Shown here piece after piece: positions 10,491-20,843 of a stretch of 50,325 nt of DNA; within the stretch, counting starts at the first letter, position 1, and each line of letters starts with the position of its first letter. The stretch comes from Stramenopiles sp. TOSAG23-2 (Eukaryota; Sar). Under the pieces are notes generated by a model. The model was not told the DNA's origin and did no database searches. It saw only the letters and a program-made list of their open reading frames with translations. Made by a program: the position numbers and the translations under genes. The DNA lies in contig LT649269.1 of assembly GCA_900128395.1 (NCBI GenBank), forward strand, positions 1 through 50,325. The letters are read 5' to 3'.

Positions 10491-11972
10491 ATGGTATATT
10501 TCAAAGTAATTGGAGCTGCAATATGTTTTGGGATATTCATATCTATTAATGGTATTTTTGGTATAGATATTCTTAAAGATCATGTATGGAACCAAGAGGT
10601 TTGCATCAAGACAAATAGTGGTGATTCATACTGCCAATTAGTTTATACTAGTGCAAAAAATCTAAGTGAAAGCGTACTAGATGCAAAGATCAATTTTTGT
10701 AAGCAAATAGAACATTCAAATATCGAAACGTGTTGTAATAATAAACTTTGTATTTCTAAAATGTTGACTTCTTTTGAAAATAAACTTCGCTATGGCATGA
10801 GAATTTTTGATCCACTTGCAGAATTAAATAGACGTCGCCAAGAGAACGATCTTTTGGTGGCATATATTGATGAAATTGTAGCAGCAAATGTTAATAATAA
10901 AATTGTTGATACGCATAAAATGATTTTTGTACAGGTTGGTGCGAATGTTGGCGCCACAATAAACGATCCGATATTCCCAATAATTACAAAAATGCCAAAT
11001 TTAAACTCATACGGTTTGTTATTTGAACCTAGTGTTTTTCATTACAAAGGTTTAAAATATAATTACAACGAATATAAAGATCGTGTTCAGATGATTAACA
11101 AAGCATTTTGCGAAACAGAGGGTCAAAGTACATTTTTGCATGCAAAGTTACCAGACGGTGATCCTGGTGTTGAAAAATCCCATACTGAGTTTAGTCCAAT
11201 TTTTGATTTCATGTATCGTACACATAAATCACAAATGTCCATCTTATCGAATGAAAAGAACTATCAAAAACTTACACGAACTGTGAAAGCTCCACATGTA
11301 GCAGCTTTTGATTGTATCAATTCCTTAGAAACGTATTTGAAACCCATCTATAATACTTGCAGTGCCTCTTCAATGTCTGCTCATGATATCGTTTTTGCAA
11401 TAGATGCAGAAGGTACTGATATAATTGTCTTAAGATATATTTTTAGTGAAAGGTATTATTCGATTTTCCCGCTTCCCCGAGTTATAGTATTTGAATTTGC
11501 ATTTATGCGCGGAAATGAATTAGCTGAAATCTTTCATGTGTTAGATTTGCATGGGTATATCTGTGATTTGTATACTTCTATGGATATTATTTGTACTATT
11601 CCTAAACAATGCAGACCAAATTATTACGTTGGACCTGCGTGTTGCAAATTAAACTCATTATGTTCAAAACTTTGTGGATTGAATACAAAATCCAATGGTG
11701 AAGAATCATGTAATGCTTTTAATGTTTTTGACAATAATCCAAGTACTGAGAAATCGTATGAAGATCCAAGCCTGGTAGGTGGCATTTTTGGCGAAGATTT
11801 TAAAATACATCATCCCAAAAATACAGCTGTGTTGATATGTGCAAAATTTTATGGAAAAGTTGATGCATGTAAAGACCGCATAATTCCCCATATAACAGGC
11901 TTATGGTTGCGGAATCATAGTGGTTTTAAAGTCATAACTGATAAGGGATTCTTCCGAATTCGTACATTATAA
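10491..11972 (+). CDS. FkbM-like methyltransferase, secretory pathway
   Basis: This 493-residue protein has an N-terminal hydrophobic segment (about 5-24) that is a signal peptide or anchor, then a cysteine-bearing linker. The methyltransferase core starts near residue 145: IFVQVGANVGATINDP is the glycine-rich SAM-binding motif I, GLLFEPS is the acidic strand-2 motif, and FAIDAEGTDIIVLRYI (about 303-318) is the DxEG motif typical of the FkbM family. The C-terminal 130 residues are cysteine-rich and match no family I can name. FkbM enzymes O-methylate sugars and other small groups; with the ER-targeting N-terminus, a role in glycan modification is plausible. It stands between genes for secreted or membrane proteins. 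The family call is good; the substrate is unknown. Confidence 0.75.
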   Translation: MVYFKVIGAAICFGIFISINGIFGIDILKDHVWNQEVCIKTNSGDSYCQLVYTSAKNLSESVLDAKINFCKQIEHSNIETCCNNKLCISKMLTSFENKLRYGMRIFDPLAELNRRRQENDLLVAYIDEIVAANVNNKIVDTHKMIFVQVGANVGATINDPIFPIITKMPNLNSYGLLFEPSVFHYKGLKYNYNEYKDRVQMINKAFCETEGQSTFLHAKLPDGDPGVEKSHTEFSPIFDFMYRTHKSQMSILSNEKNYQKLTRTVKAPHVAAFDCINSLETYLKPIYNTCSASSMSAHDIVFAIDAEGTDIIVLRYIFSERYYSIFPLPRVIVFEFAFMRGNELAEIFHVLDLHGYICDLYTSMDIICTIPKQCRPNYYVGPACCKLNSLCSKLCGLNTKSNGEESCNAFNVFDNNPSTEKSYEDPSLVGGIFGEDFKIHHPKNTAVLICAKFYGKVDACKDRIIPHITGLWLRNHSGFKVITDKGFFRIRTL

Positions 11973-12117
11973 AAAATTAAAATATGACTCTATATATTTA
12001 CCCGCGTAATATGATACACGATGTTTAATATATATATTATAATAAAGTGCCATTGAACCCGACGTCCAGCGCGTTCAACGAGAACGCAGGGAAGGAGAAT
12101 TATAGAAAAAACCTACT

Positions 12118-12180
12118 CATGCTTGTAGAGTATTAGTTTGCAGATGTGCATTTAAAGCTTTGCTATAATACAAATATGGT
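12118..12180 (+). repeat. Dispersed repeat module A, copy 1
   Basis: The block CTTGTAGAGTATTAG, then GTTTGCAGATGTGCATT and a TTGCTATAATA-like end, recurs with scattered changes at 25758-25820. In both places it lies 5' of the convergent-gap repeat in the same orientation. Confidence 0.65.
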
Positions 12181-12389
12181 GTTACATTATGTTCTTATCC
12201 AGGGTGGACAACTTATAAGCGTTTGAGCGGACATTTGGGCGCCCACCACTCAGCCAAAAGTTGCAAAAATGATTTGATAATATGACATTATTATATTTCA
12301 AAATTGGGCTCCATTTTTTGTCTATTGCGAACGTAGATTTTAAACCATTTATTTTGAATATGATTGTACATAATTATATCATACGAGTA

Positions 12390-12533
12390 TATATTCCTGA
12401 GATTGAGTATTGAGCGTATCATATGATATGCATAGTATTTACCACGGGAACTATCATATGATATGACATATCATATGATATGATATATGATATGCATAAA
12501 ATTATTACGAGTATAATTTATCATAGATTTTAA
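12390..12533 (+). repeat. Convergent-gap repeat, copy 2
   Basis: It contains CCTGAGATTGAGTATTGAGC, then an ACCACGGGAA block and the tail AATTATTACGAGTATAA ending in TAGATTTTAA. Between the second and third blocks it is expanded by imperfect palindromes built on ATCATATGAT. Confidence 0.75.
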
Positions 12534-12561
12534 TTCACACACACGATCACACAAAAATGTT

Positions 12562-14145
12562 TTAACACAATTTCAAAAACATAAACGGTATACCCGCATC
12601 AATATCGTCTTTAATACGAGATATTGTGACAATTGCCATCATAACGAGAGAAACCGAGATGACAACTCCTAATAAAGCAACAACAACTGCTTGCTTCCCC
12701 GTTCGCTTTAAATAACCTTGTATAAATTTTCGCCCAATTAAACCAGCAAAAAATGTTATCACTAAATACCACAAGAAGTAATCAAAACTATCTTGATTTG
12801 TAACAAGGTATTGCAAAGTTGCAGCACTAGCAGTAAATAGGGTCATACATGCTGTCGTTGCATTTGATACTACAGGGTTTAAACCAATTTCCAATAACAA
12901 TGGTCCAATTACCATGCCTCCACCGATCCCTAATAATGATGCTAATAACCCGGAGATGAAGAAGTAACTTGGCCAAACCATTGTATTTCGTTTTGTATAT
13001 TTAAGATCTCCATCCGCAAATATATAACCAACCTCAACTTTTTTCAAATATTCTTTATTCAATGCAAAAGCAGCAAATACTGTAAATATGACTAATGAAG
13101 GAATATATACCACGTTAATACCGATATATTCTGCTGTTCCACAAGTTAATCCAAAGCGTATGATCGATGCAATAATTAGGATAACACACCAACAAGCAAT
13201 TAATTTTCCGATAGTTTTCCATGGTTGTTTCGTTTCCTCATCCAGCAACTCTGTTAATTGCTCCGCTAGTGTTTTTTGTCGCTCCACGACTTGAACATCA
13301 GCAGTGTCAACGGTTTCACGTTCATTTGGACCCGGCATTGTATCTAAGTATAAACTTTTTTTACTATCAAGCACACGTTTTTGTTGCGAAGGTGTTAACT
13401 CTTTGTTATTTTTTTCAGCTTCCTTTGCAGCTTCCTCCCTTTCTTTTTGTTGCCTTGCAAATCGAAAATATTTTTGCCATGTACGTATACAAATTACAAT
13501 CAATAATATTAATAATGAGATGTAAATTAAAAGCGTTGGAAAGACTTTGTTCAAAATCTTTCCAGGCACCGTACCTAGCAATACTATCGGTTCCAGAAGT
13601 AACATTGTTTTGTAATCGATTAACGGACGATTTTCTTCTGGGTGCTTGCGTGGTGCAATCATAATAATCATGGCAATACTAAGACCCGTCGTTGCGCCAA
13701 GCGAGCGTTCAACTGCGCCTTTTCCCCATCCAAACAATATAAATAATGGGACATAAACGCCACCACCGCCAATACCTGCACCAGACGCAACTGCGCCGCC
13801 TAAAAATACTAAAAAGCTACTTAAGCCATCCCAAACCGTAAAAGGTTCAAAAAGTTTCTTCGTACGACACTCCATTTCGTGGGGATGTCTTTTTGCGTCA
13901 CCAGTCGGTAAACACGCGCGGTAAAATGCATCATTGCCTTGCTGACAATCCTCCGTTGTTCTACAAACCTGACATGTTGTGGCAGTGGAAGCACTTGAGT
14001 TCGCATCGGTAACTTTGTTGACGTAACATGCAAATCTTTCACACTCTTCCACTTGATTAATTTGATTACAACCTTTACCTAATTTAGTAGCTGAAGCAAT
14101 AGCAATGGATATAATAAATATATATAATATTATAGTAGGTTTCAT
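12562..14145 (-). CDS. TauE/SafE (TSUP) family membrane transporter
   Basis: This 527-residue protein begins with a signal peptide (1-19), followed by a short cysteine-rich luminal/extracellular region (CQVCRTTEDCQQG). Two repeats of hydrophobic helices follow, each with the glycine motif of TSUP anion exporters: GIGGGGVYVP (about 123-132) and GIGGGMVIGP (about 404-413). A charged cytoplasmic loop (about 230-310, KEREEAAKEAEK) separates the halves. TSUP proteins move sulfite, sulfonates or other sulfur-containing and organic anions; the substrate here cannot be told. It is divergent from the cysteine-rich membrane protein at 14464 and convergent with the methyltransferase. The family is recognised with good confidence. 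Confidence 0.85.
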   Translation of the reverse strand: MKPTIILYIFIISIAIASATKLGKGCNQINQVEECERFACYVNKVTDANSSASTATTCQVCRTTEDCQQGNDAFYRACLPTGDAKRHPHEMECRTKKLFEPFTVWDGLSSFLVFLGGAVASGAGIGGGGVYVPLFILFGWGKGAVERSLGATTGLSIAMIIMIAPRKHPEENRPLIDYKTMLLLEPIVLLGTVPGKILNKVFPTLLIYISLLILLIVICIRTWQKYFRFARQQKEREEAAKEAEKNNKELTPSQQKRVLDSKKSLYLDTMPGPNERETVDTADVQVVERQKTLAEQLTELLDEETKQPWKTIGKLIACWCVILIIASIIRFGLTCGTAEYIGINVVYIPSLVIFTVFAAFALNKEYLKKVEVGYIFADGDLKYTKRNTMVWPSYFFISGLLASLLGIGGGMVIGPLLLEIGLNPVVSNATTACMTLFTASAATLQYLVTNQDSFDYFLWYLVITFFAGLIGRKFIQGYLKRTGKQAVVVALLGVVISVSLVMMAIVTISRIKDDIDAGIPFMFLKLC

Positions 14146-14463
14146 TGTTGGTGATGGTATTCCACTTTCGTCGTTTTATCTCGCTATGTATATATCGCTA
14201 TATGTCAATATATGATGAATATATTGATAATTAAATATATTATATATTGTATAACAATATTCATCTACAAGGACAGTGTCTATATAGAACAAATAAATAT
14301 TATATATATTAGACCGGGTTACTGTGTGGGTGTGGAGGATATTAAACTGTATTATTATACAAAAAACAATTGCTTAGAAGAAATAGTTTATGCGTGGATA
14401 GAATTACACGTACAATAACACATTCTAATTATTTTTTGTATAACAAAGAAAAAAAACGCAAAC
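14146..14463. promoter_or_regulatory. Divergent promoter region (TSUP / Cys-rich protein)
   Basis: A short head-to-head spacer of 318 bp, very AT-rich, with several TATATAT runs (14185-14310). No defined factor site was recognised. Confidence 0.4.
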
Positions 14464-16434
14464 ATGTCACGACCAAAGATGATCATTACAATTATATTTA
14501 TTATAATTTTAACCAATAATAATAATATTATTAGAGCACAAAGTATTGGAAAATATGCCAATACAGATTGTCCCACTGGGAGATATGGAAACGTTCCTAA
14601 TCAAAATACAATAGAACTCGGTTGTCCTGGTTTATGCAAAGAGGGTACATATGGTTTTCGCTATGTTGAAAAAGTATCAAATACGTGTGATAATAGTATT
14701 ACAACAGAGGTAGAATGTAATAAGGCAGCAACAGCTTTAAACTTAGCTGATAAGACATCTCAAAATGATGGTAAAGCACAATCAACAAATTCACCAACTG
14801 GGTGTTATCTTGAGGATGGTGAATTAAAATACAATAATAATACAGGGGGGTATGGTAATACCGGAAATTGCAAAACTAATCAAATATGCCTGTGTGATAA
14901 TTTAGGGCGAACGAATGAAAATGAAGCTTGTAAAAGTTGTCCACTTGGTAAATTTGGAAATAAAATTGGACAAACATCGATTGAAAATGCTTGCCCATCC
15001 ACATGTCCAAAAGGCAAACACGGTAAAGCAAGTGGGGCAAATCGTTCATCGGAAGTAAATGCATGTGAATGCAATGTTCAGAATGCCACGACATGTCCTG
15101 AATTATGCCCAGCTGGTAGATTTGCAAATTCAATTCAAGCAAAAGAAGCAAATGGATGTCCATCCTGTCCATCTGGTCGATATCATCCACATATTGAAAA
15201 GAAACAAACTGGTAAATGTAGTCATCCACTTTCGACTATTGTTGATTGCAACAAGGCGGCGGAATCACTGGGTTTAAGTGTTGTTACTGCTGAAAATGAC
15301 GGCTTGTATAATGCTGACTACGCCCCGTCTGGATGTTACTATTCAACAGATGTGAATAAATTATACGTAAATTTGCACAATAATAATAAAGGTAACTGTG
15401 GGGCAACACGCCAATGTATTTGCAACGAGCCTACTGTAATTATTGATAAATTATGCCCTAATTATTGTGATGTTGGTACATGGGGAAATGTAATGGGTCA
15501 AAAGTCAAAACATGCAGCATGCCCAAATACTTGTCCAACTGGTACAGAAGGTGTTACTCTTACAAGAGGTAGCGGAATATATGCATCATCTGAAGCAGTG
15601 GCTTGTGCAGCATGCGATCATGGAAAATTTGGTGCTGAATCTGGACTATGTGTAGATTGCCCAATAGGTTACACAGGTATTAGTGGAGGTGGCTGTAAAT
15701 TATGTGAGGGTAATACTTTTACAGATGATGAGGGAAATGAAGAATGTACAATTTGTGAAGATGGTAAAAAAATCAAAATGGAAGAAATGCCATCCGTTGG
15801 TTGCTTGTATTCAAATAGCAGTTTACCATGTGATATCAATGCGATTCATAATATTGGGTGCGAAGATGATCCAATTTGGACATATATTGGATTCGGATGC
15901 TTAGGCCTAGTTGCAATAAGTGTTTGCTATTGCACATTTGTGGCAGCAACTAAGAAACCACAATATGTTGATGCAGACGAATCTGCTGTAGCACAATGGA
16001 AAACTCGACCAAAAAATAATACAGGCACTTTTAACAGTTCAAACAAAATGTCTGCACGGGAACAAGAAGTAGAAGCTACAGCAGTTGCTATTGAATTATC
16101 CGATGGTAGAACACATACCGTAGACAGAGTTGTTGTAAACAAAAAAGTTAATTTGATCAAAATTAAATTACAATGGAAAAAACTGAAGGAAGGAGTTGTA
16201 GCAGCAACTACATCAAATGAATTGGTAATAGGATTTAAAAATATCAAAGAATTCTTGCGCAATTTCCCAACTGATCTTAACGGGAAATTTGAAATAAAAC
16301 AAAAAGATCTTTTGGATGTTGCTTCGAATAAAAAAGCTGTATCTAATTTAAGAAAAGAGATGGGTGTTCAAGATATATGGACAGAGGAGGTAGAAAATGC
16401 GGTTAAAGAAGCATTAAAATTTGCGGCTGTGTAA
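14464..16434 (+). CDS. Cysteine-rich type I membrane protein (Ephrin-receptor-like GCC repeats)
   Basis: This 656-residue protein has a signal peptide (about 1-26) and a large extracellular part with repeated CP-x-G-(K/R)-(Y/F/H)-G modules (CPTGRYGN, CPLGKFGN, CPKGKHGK, CPAGRFAN) of the GCC2/GCC3, ephrin-receptor-like cysteine class. Two copies of a second module interrupt these: an EC/DC-NKAA helix, an SPTGCY or APSGCY turn, and a closing ICLCDN or CICNE (about 78-147 and 255-325). One membrane helix follows (about 470-492). The cytoplasmic tail (about 495-656) is basic and contains an IKIKLQWKKLKEGV patch; it matches no kinase or other domain. It could be a surface receptor or adhesion protein. 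The function is unknown. Confidence 0.75.
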   Translation: MSRPKMIITIIFIIILTNNNNIIRAQSIGKYANTDCPTGRYGNVPNQNTIELGCPGLCKEGTYGFRYVEKVSNTCDNSITTEVECNKAATALNLADKTSQNDGKAQSTNSPTGCYLEDGELKYNNNTGGYGNTGNCKTNQICLCDNLGRTNENEACKSCPLGKFGNKIGQTSIENACPSTCPKGKHGKASGANRSSEVNACECNVQNATTCPELCPAGRFANSIQAKEANGCPSCPSGRYHPHIEKKQTGKCSHPLSTIVDCNKAAESLGLSVVTAENDGLYNADYAPSGCYYSTDVNKLYVNLHNNNKGNCGATRQCICNEPTVIIDKLCPNYCDVGTWGNVMGQKSKHAACPNTCPTGTEGVTLTRGSGIYASSEAVACAACDHGKFGAESGLCVDCPIGYTGISGGGCKLCEGNTFTDDEGNEECTICEDGKKIKMEEMPSVGCLYSNSSLPCDINAIHNIGCEDDPIWTYIGFGCLGLVAISVCYCTFVAATKKPQYVDADESAVAQWKTRPKNNTGTFNSSNKMSAREQEVEATAVAIELSDGRTHTVDRVVVNKKVNLIKIKLQWKKLKEGVVAATTSNELVIGFKNIKEFLRNFPTDLNGKFEIKQKDLLDVASNKKAVSNLRKEMGVQDIWTEEVENAVKEALKFAAV

Positions 16435-16490
16435 TTTTTAATAATACGCTTCCTAATATCGTACGAGTATCATATACGTATATATTGATG

Positions 16491-16520
16491 TTTAAAATCT
16501 AAGTTATACTCGTAATAATT
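16491..16520 (-). repeat. Convergent-gap repeat, partial copy 3
   Basis: Only the tail is present: on the minus strand AATTATTACGAGTATAACTT followed by AGATTTTAA. It lies in the 227 bp gap between the 3' ends of the Cys-rich protein and ABC transporter genes. Confidence 0.65.
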
Positions 16521-16661
16521 ATAATATATCTGGTAATAATTATATATATATACGCGGCAACGAATATAAGCTATAAGCTCCCGTGTGTATACGAAAATAT
16601 TTTTTTATAAAAAAAAAACAAACCCACACACATCATTTTTTTTACTCTTCATGCGCCACTT

Positions 16662-19600
16662 TTACTCCGTCGCCATCCCACTATCTTTACTACTTTTACA
16701 TAATAAACTGAAACTACTTGTTGGATCTTTCAATAAGTTTGCCGGGCTATCATACTCTACTACTTTACCTCCATCAAGCACTAATATCATGTCACTATCC
16801 ATAATTGTTTTCAGCCGATGAGCAATTATTAATGTTGTACACGAGAATTCATTGCGCAACGCTGTTTGAATAATATCATCAGTTTCCGCGTCACATGATG
16901 ATGTCGCTTCATCTAATAAAAGTACAGCTGGTCTCGTCAAAATGGTCCTTGCAAAGCAAATTAATTGTCGTTGCCCCACACTCAAATTGTTACCGCCATG
17001 CTCAATGTTAATATTCAATGCCGAACCGACTACACCTTGCTGTTTAGCCAACGTAGTAATAATATCGTTTAAACGCACTGCATTTAATGAATTCCATATA
17101 TCATTATCTGTGTATTCATCAAATGGATCTAAATTGAACCGTAGAGTGCCACTAAACAGGGTAGGGATCTGTGGTATCATTGCACAAATATTTCCTCGAA
17201 TTTGATTTAATGCACAATTTTTTAAATCAACATTGTTGACAAGAATGCTACCATCAGCAAGTTCGCGAAGTCTAAATAACGCATTTGCAATTGTTGATTT
17301 ACCAGCACCTGTTCTCCCGCAAATACCTACTCGAAAACCATTTTTTACTTTGAATGAAATTCCTTTTAACACAGGTTCTAATTCTGGTCTATATTTAAAC
17401 ACTACATTTTTAAATTCCAAATCCCCTTCCTTTGGTATGATCTGGTTGTTAACATCTTTATCATCTTCAAACCAACTTTTTGCATCCTCTGGTGGCAAAT
17501 CACTATATTCAAGTACACGTTCAACTGAACTAAGTTTTGCCTCAGCTTCTGTAGTGTTGATTATATTAAATGTCAAAGATGTAGTAAATTGGATGGACCA
17601 AAACACCGCTAGTCCAGCAAGACCGGGTGCTAAAAACCCTCTGGACAGCCAAACAGTTATGCTGGCAAACAAAGAAACATGAGCACACATGAACTCCAAC
17701 CTTACTCCCAGCCATCGATTAGCAGTAGCCTGAACTTTCACAACTGCAAGACTTTCTTCAATTTTTACATTTGTTCTGGATTTAAATTTTGTTTCCGCGT
17801 GATATGCCCTAATTGAATTTAATCCTTGCAATGCTTCAAAGAAACTTGCTTGTATCGGACTTCTTGTTGCAGAATCCAACCTTTGCAATTCAACGCAACT
17901 TGTGCGATAAAATTTATGTAATTTTAAATACAAAAACATTGTTGGTATTAATATAATAAATATAAAAGGCGATACGGAAACCATAATTACGGTTCCAGTT
18001 AATAGCCACATAGTGCTTGCAACTGAACCATTGATTCTTTGAAACAGCGCTGAATCAATCACCTCCGTATCAAAATTAAATCGATTGGTAATCCTCCCAT
18101 GTGGTGTCACTTCGAAAAAATTAACATCCGTACGTAATACACCATACAGTAATTTTTCAAATACTTTCTCTGCGGCTTTACATATGCACATAACAAATGT
18201 ATTTAATCTGCCAACAACAAATACAATCATTACAGAAACGCAGCAGATATAAACATATGAATACCACTTTGATACATCACCTGATGTTGCAGCTGGCCAT
18301 CCAAATCCAGGATCATTTTTTGGTGGTGCTTTCTCTGCACTTGACCAAACTGATAACCACCAATCACAAGTACCATAGGCGCCTCGCTCTAGCAGAAAAA
18401 GCATGGCCAAACAAGAGACCCATAAACGCCCACCGCCTAAACCAATAAATCGAAACACAACATTGAAATTTAAAGAGCCACGCTCACGGTTTTCATCTGT
18501 CATCAATTTTTTCCCTTTTTTACTTTGCATATACTCAATATTGGCCTTGTCGTTTTCCACAGAAGTTATTGAAGCGTTGCTATTACGATTTTGTAAGGTA
18601 ATATCTTCCCCGTCTTCTGTGTCTTCTTCTCCAGCATCTTGTTGTTGTTTGGCCAATTCGATTGTGATATCCTTCAGCGTATCTTGTATATGTTCTACCC
18701 TACCCATCGTCCCATCTTTCGTTAGAAAAACATGGGAACATTGAGGGAGAAAGTGTGTTGCGTGTGTAACCAAAATTCTTGCTACATCTTTTAAAATACT
18801 TTGTGGCCCAATTAACTTTTCAAATATATATTTAGCAGTATGTGCATCTAGTGCACTCAATGGATCATCCATTATTATCATTTGGGATTTTCCTATCAAA
18901 CATGCATATGCTGCTCTTGCTAAACTTACTCGTTGTTTCTGCCCACCTGATAATGTTACCCCTCGTTCCCCAATTATGGTCTGATCAAGTTCAGCAAATG
19001 ATTTTATATCAACCGTTAGCTGACACGCTTCAAGCACTTTTGTGTAAATATCCAAATTAAAATCATGATCAAATAAAATATTGTTTCTAACAGAACGATT
19101 TAATATCCATGCCGTTTGTGGCACTAATGATTTAACACCGTTTTGTACATAAATAGAACCATTCAAGCAATATGTTTCTCCTAAAATTGAATTGACAAAA
19201 AGCGATTTTCCAGAACCAACTTGACCAACAATTGCTATTAAATCGTTCCTCGTACAAATGAATTCATCTTTAACAGTTAAGCTAAAGCCTCCAATATTTG
19301 CCATCTTATTTTCTACATCTTGTTTCCTTTTCCCATCATCATCATCTTGTATCTTCGTTTGTTCTTGATTTGTTGCTAATTCTTTCATCGTCCACATAAA
19401 TGTGCTATTCGCGGTAATATTTATATATATTTTCTCTTCATCGCCGTTTCTTTCAATATCATCGTCATCATCTTTTCCTCGATTATTTTTCGAAAAATCA
19501 TCAACAGCTTGGTTTGACTGTTGAATAAAATTAGCAATACGTTGCAATGCAATAAAAGCTTGTGTACATACACTTAATATTTGTCCCAATTCCATCAATG

Positions 19601-20843
19601 GAAATCTTAAAACATTGAATAATGCCAATGTCCCAAATGCATTTGCAGCACTCAATGGTTTATCACTTAAATGGACATATGTTACAAATGTTAACATCAA
19701 ACTAACAATCGGAAACGATATTAATAACACGATAAAATTAGCAAATGCATATAATTCTTGGCGTATATATTTCACCTCGCCTTTTCTGACTTGTAAAATT
19801 TTCTCATAAAATTTACGTTCCCATGAAAAACATTTCACAGAATGTATTCCTTCGATTATTTCACTACATAATTCAACTCGTTTATCTGTTATTGGCATAT
19901 GCCCATCTCTCATTCTAGCAATTGCTTTCGCTATGTAAAAATTTACGGGTGCCATTAAACATAAAAACCCAACTCCAACTAATGATTCTGATCCTAATGT
20001 ACTTATTAATAAATACGTAGCTACAATTATTTGTGTCGGTGCACTCCATAATAAATGAATTGTAGGCATAACATCGTATAATTTTTGTGCATCATTACTC
20101 AATAAGTTAACAACAGCGCCAATTGATACACCATCCCTACTGTAACTAGCTGCGCTTCGAGATAATGCACTACGGAAGATAAGTGCAGATATTGTAGCCC
20201 GTTGTCGATTTCCAACATGATATAAAAAATTTTGGCAATGTTGATTACAAAGCGAACCGGTAACTAAACAAAAATATAAGCCAAATGCATAATATAAACC
20301 ATCAGAAGTGTTGCTGCCAACAGATATAATGATTCCACGCAACATCAATGGGGAAGTTAATTGCGCTACCATATAATAAAATGCCAAAAAAAATGTTGCA
20401 ACAAAAATTTTATAGTTCATACGAAATAATATTTTCATAAGTTTAAAGCTTGTTAGGTTCTCCTTATAAATATTTGCTTCATCAAATGATTTTAACAGCT
20501 CTTTGACAACATATTTTTCTTCTGTTGGTGGTATATCATCAATTGTTAACATGGTGCTTTTCACTTTTTGAATTAGTTTGGTTAAGTAGTGAAATGTCAA
20601 GCTTGAGAAAAACGACGCGTTTGTGCCAGATACATGTTTAATAAATTCTTCGTTATTGTTATTATTTTCATTAGTATTATTATTATTATTATTATTATTA
20701 TCATTTATTGTTGTATTAATCTTTCCATCTTTTATTTCATTGTTCATTTCTTCTTTTGTATTTTTGTTATTTCCCCGTCCATTTTTTTTCTCGTCCTCCG
20801 CGATAACTTCTTTGCTTACCTCCTCGTGTTCCTTTGTCGTCAT
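16662..20843 (-). CDS. Full-length ABCC (MRP-type) ABC transporter
   Basis: This 1393-residue transporter has the order TMD1-NBD1-TMD2-NBD2. A charged, Asn-rich N-terminus (about 1-65) replaces the extra TMD0 of long MRPs. NBD1 has Walker A GQVGSGKS (about 540), signature LSGGQKQR (about 631) and Walker B MIIMDD. NBD2 has Walker A GRTGAGKS (about 1181), signature LSVGQRQ (about 1288) and Walker B VLLLDEATS. The Asp in place of the catalytic Glu in NBD1 and its presence in NBD2 is the usual ABCC asymmetry, so only the second site is expected to hydrolyse ATP efficiently. The linker after NBD1 (about 730-790) is acidic. ABCC proteins export conjugated organic anions from plasma or vacuolar membrane; the substrate is unknown. 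It is divergent from CMC2. Confidence 0.95.
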   Translation of the reverse strand: MTTKEHEEVSKEVIAEDEKKNGRGNNKNTKEEMNNEIKDGKINTTINDNNNNNNNNTNENNNNNEEFIKHVSGTNASFFSSLTFHYLTKLIQKVKSTMLTIDDIPPTEEKYVVKELLKSFDEANIYKENLTSFKLMKILFRMNYKIFVATFFLAFYYMVAQLTSPLMLRGIIISVGSNTSDGLYYAFGLYFCLVTGSLCNQHCQNFLYHVGNRQRATISALIFRSALSRSAASYSRDGVSIGAVVNLLSNDAQKLYDVMPTIHLLWSAPTQIIVATYLLISTLGSESLVGVGFLCLMAPVNFYIAKAIARMRDGHMPITDKRVELCSEIIEGIHSVKCFSWERKFYEKILQVRKGEVKYIRQELYAFANFIVLLISFPIVSLMLTFVTYVHLSDKPLSAANAFGTLALFNVLRFPLMELGQILSVCTQAFIALQRIANFIQQSNQAVDDFSKNNRGKDDDDDIERNGDEEKIYINITANSTFMWTMKELATNQEQTKIQDDDDGKRKQDVENKMANIGGFSLTVKDEFICTRNDLIAIVGQVGSGKSLFVNSILGETYCLNGSIYVQNGVKSLVPQTAWILNRSVRNNILFDHDFNLDIYTKVLEACQLTVDIKSFAELDQTIIGERGVTLSGGQKQRVSLARAAYACLIGKSQMIIMDDPLSALDAHTAKYIFEKLIGPQSILKDVARILVTHATHFLPQCSHVFLTKDGTMGRVEHIQDTLKDITIELAKQQQDAGEEDTEDGEDITLQNRNSNASITSVENDKANIEYMQSKKGKKLMTDENRERGSLNFNVVFRFIGLGGGRLWVSCLAMLFLLERGAYGTCDWWLSVWSSAEKAPPKNDPGFGWPAATSGDVSKWYSYVYICCVSVMIVFVVGRLNTFVMCICKAAEKVFEKLLYGVLRTDVNFFEVTPHGRITNRFNFDTEVIDSALFQRINGSVASTMWLLTGTVIMVSVSPFIFIILIPTMFLYLKLHKFYRTSCVELQRLDSATRSPIQASFFEALQGLNSIRAYHAETKFKSRTNVKIEESLAVVKVQATANRWLGVRLEFMCAHVSLFASITVWLSRGFLAPGLAGLAVFWSIQFTTSLTFNIINTTEAEAKLSSVERVLEYSDLPPEDAKSWFEDDKDVNNQIIPKEGDLEFKNVVFKYRPELEPVLKGISFKVKNGFRVGICGRTGAGKSTIANALFRLRELADGSILVNNVDLKNCALNQIRGNICAMIPQIPTLFSGTLRFNLDPFDEYTDNDIWNSLNAVRLNDIITTLAKQQGVVGSALNINIEHGGNNLSVGQRQLICFARTILTRPAVLLLDEATSSCDAETDDIIQTALRNEFSCTTLIIAHRLKTIMDSDMILVLDGGKVVEYDSPANLLKDPTSSFSLLCKSSKDSGMATE

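Larger units (their letters stand above)
11973..12561. other. Convergent intergenic region with two dispersed repeats
   Basis: The gap lies between the methyltransferase and transporter 3' ends. It contains a slightly GC-richer patch (12060-12100), module A (12118-12180), a complex patch near 12195-12275, and the convergent-gap repeat (12390-12533), which here carries palindromic ATATGAT insertions. Confidence 0.6.
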
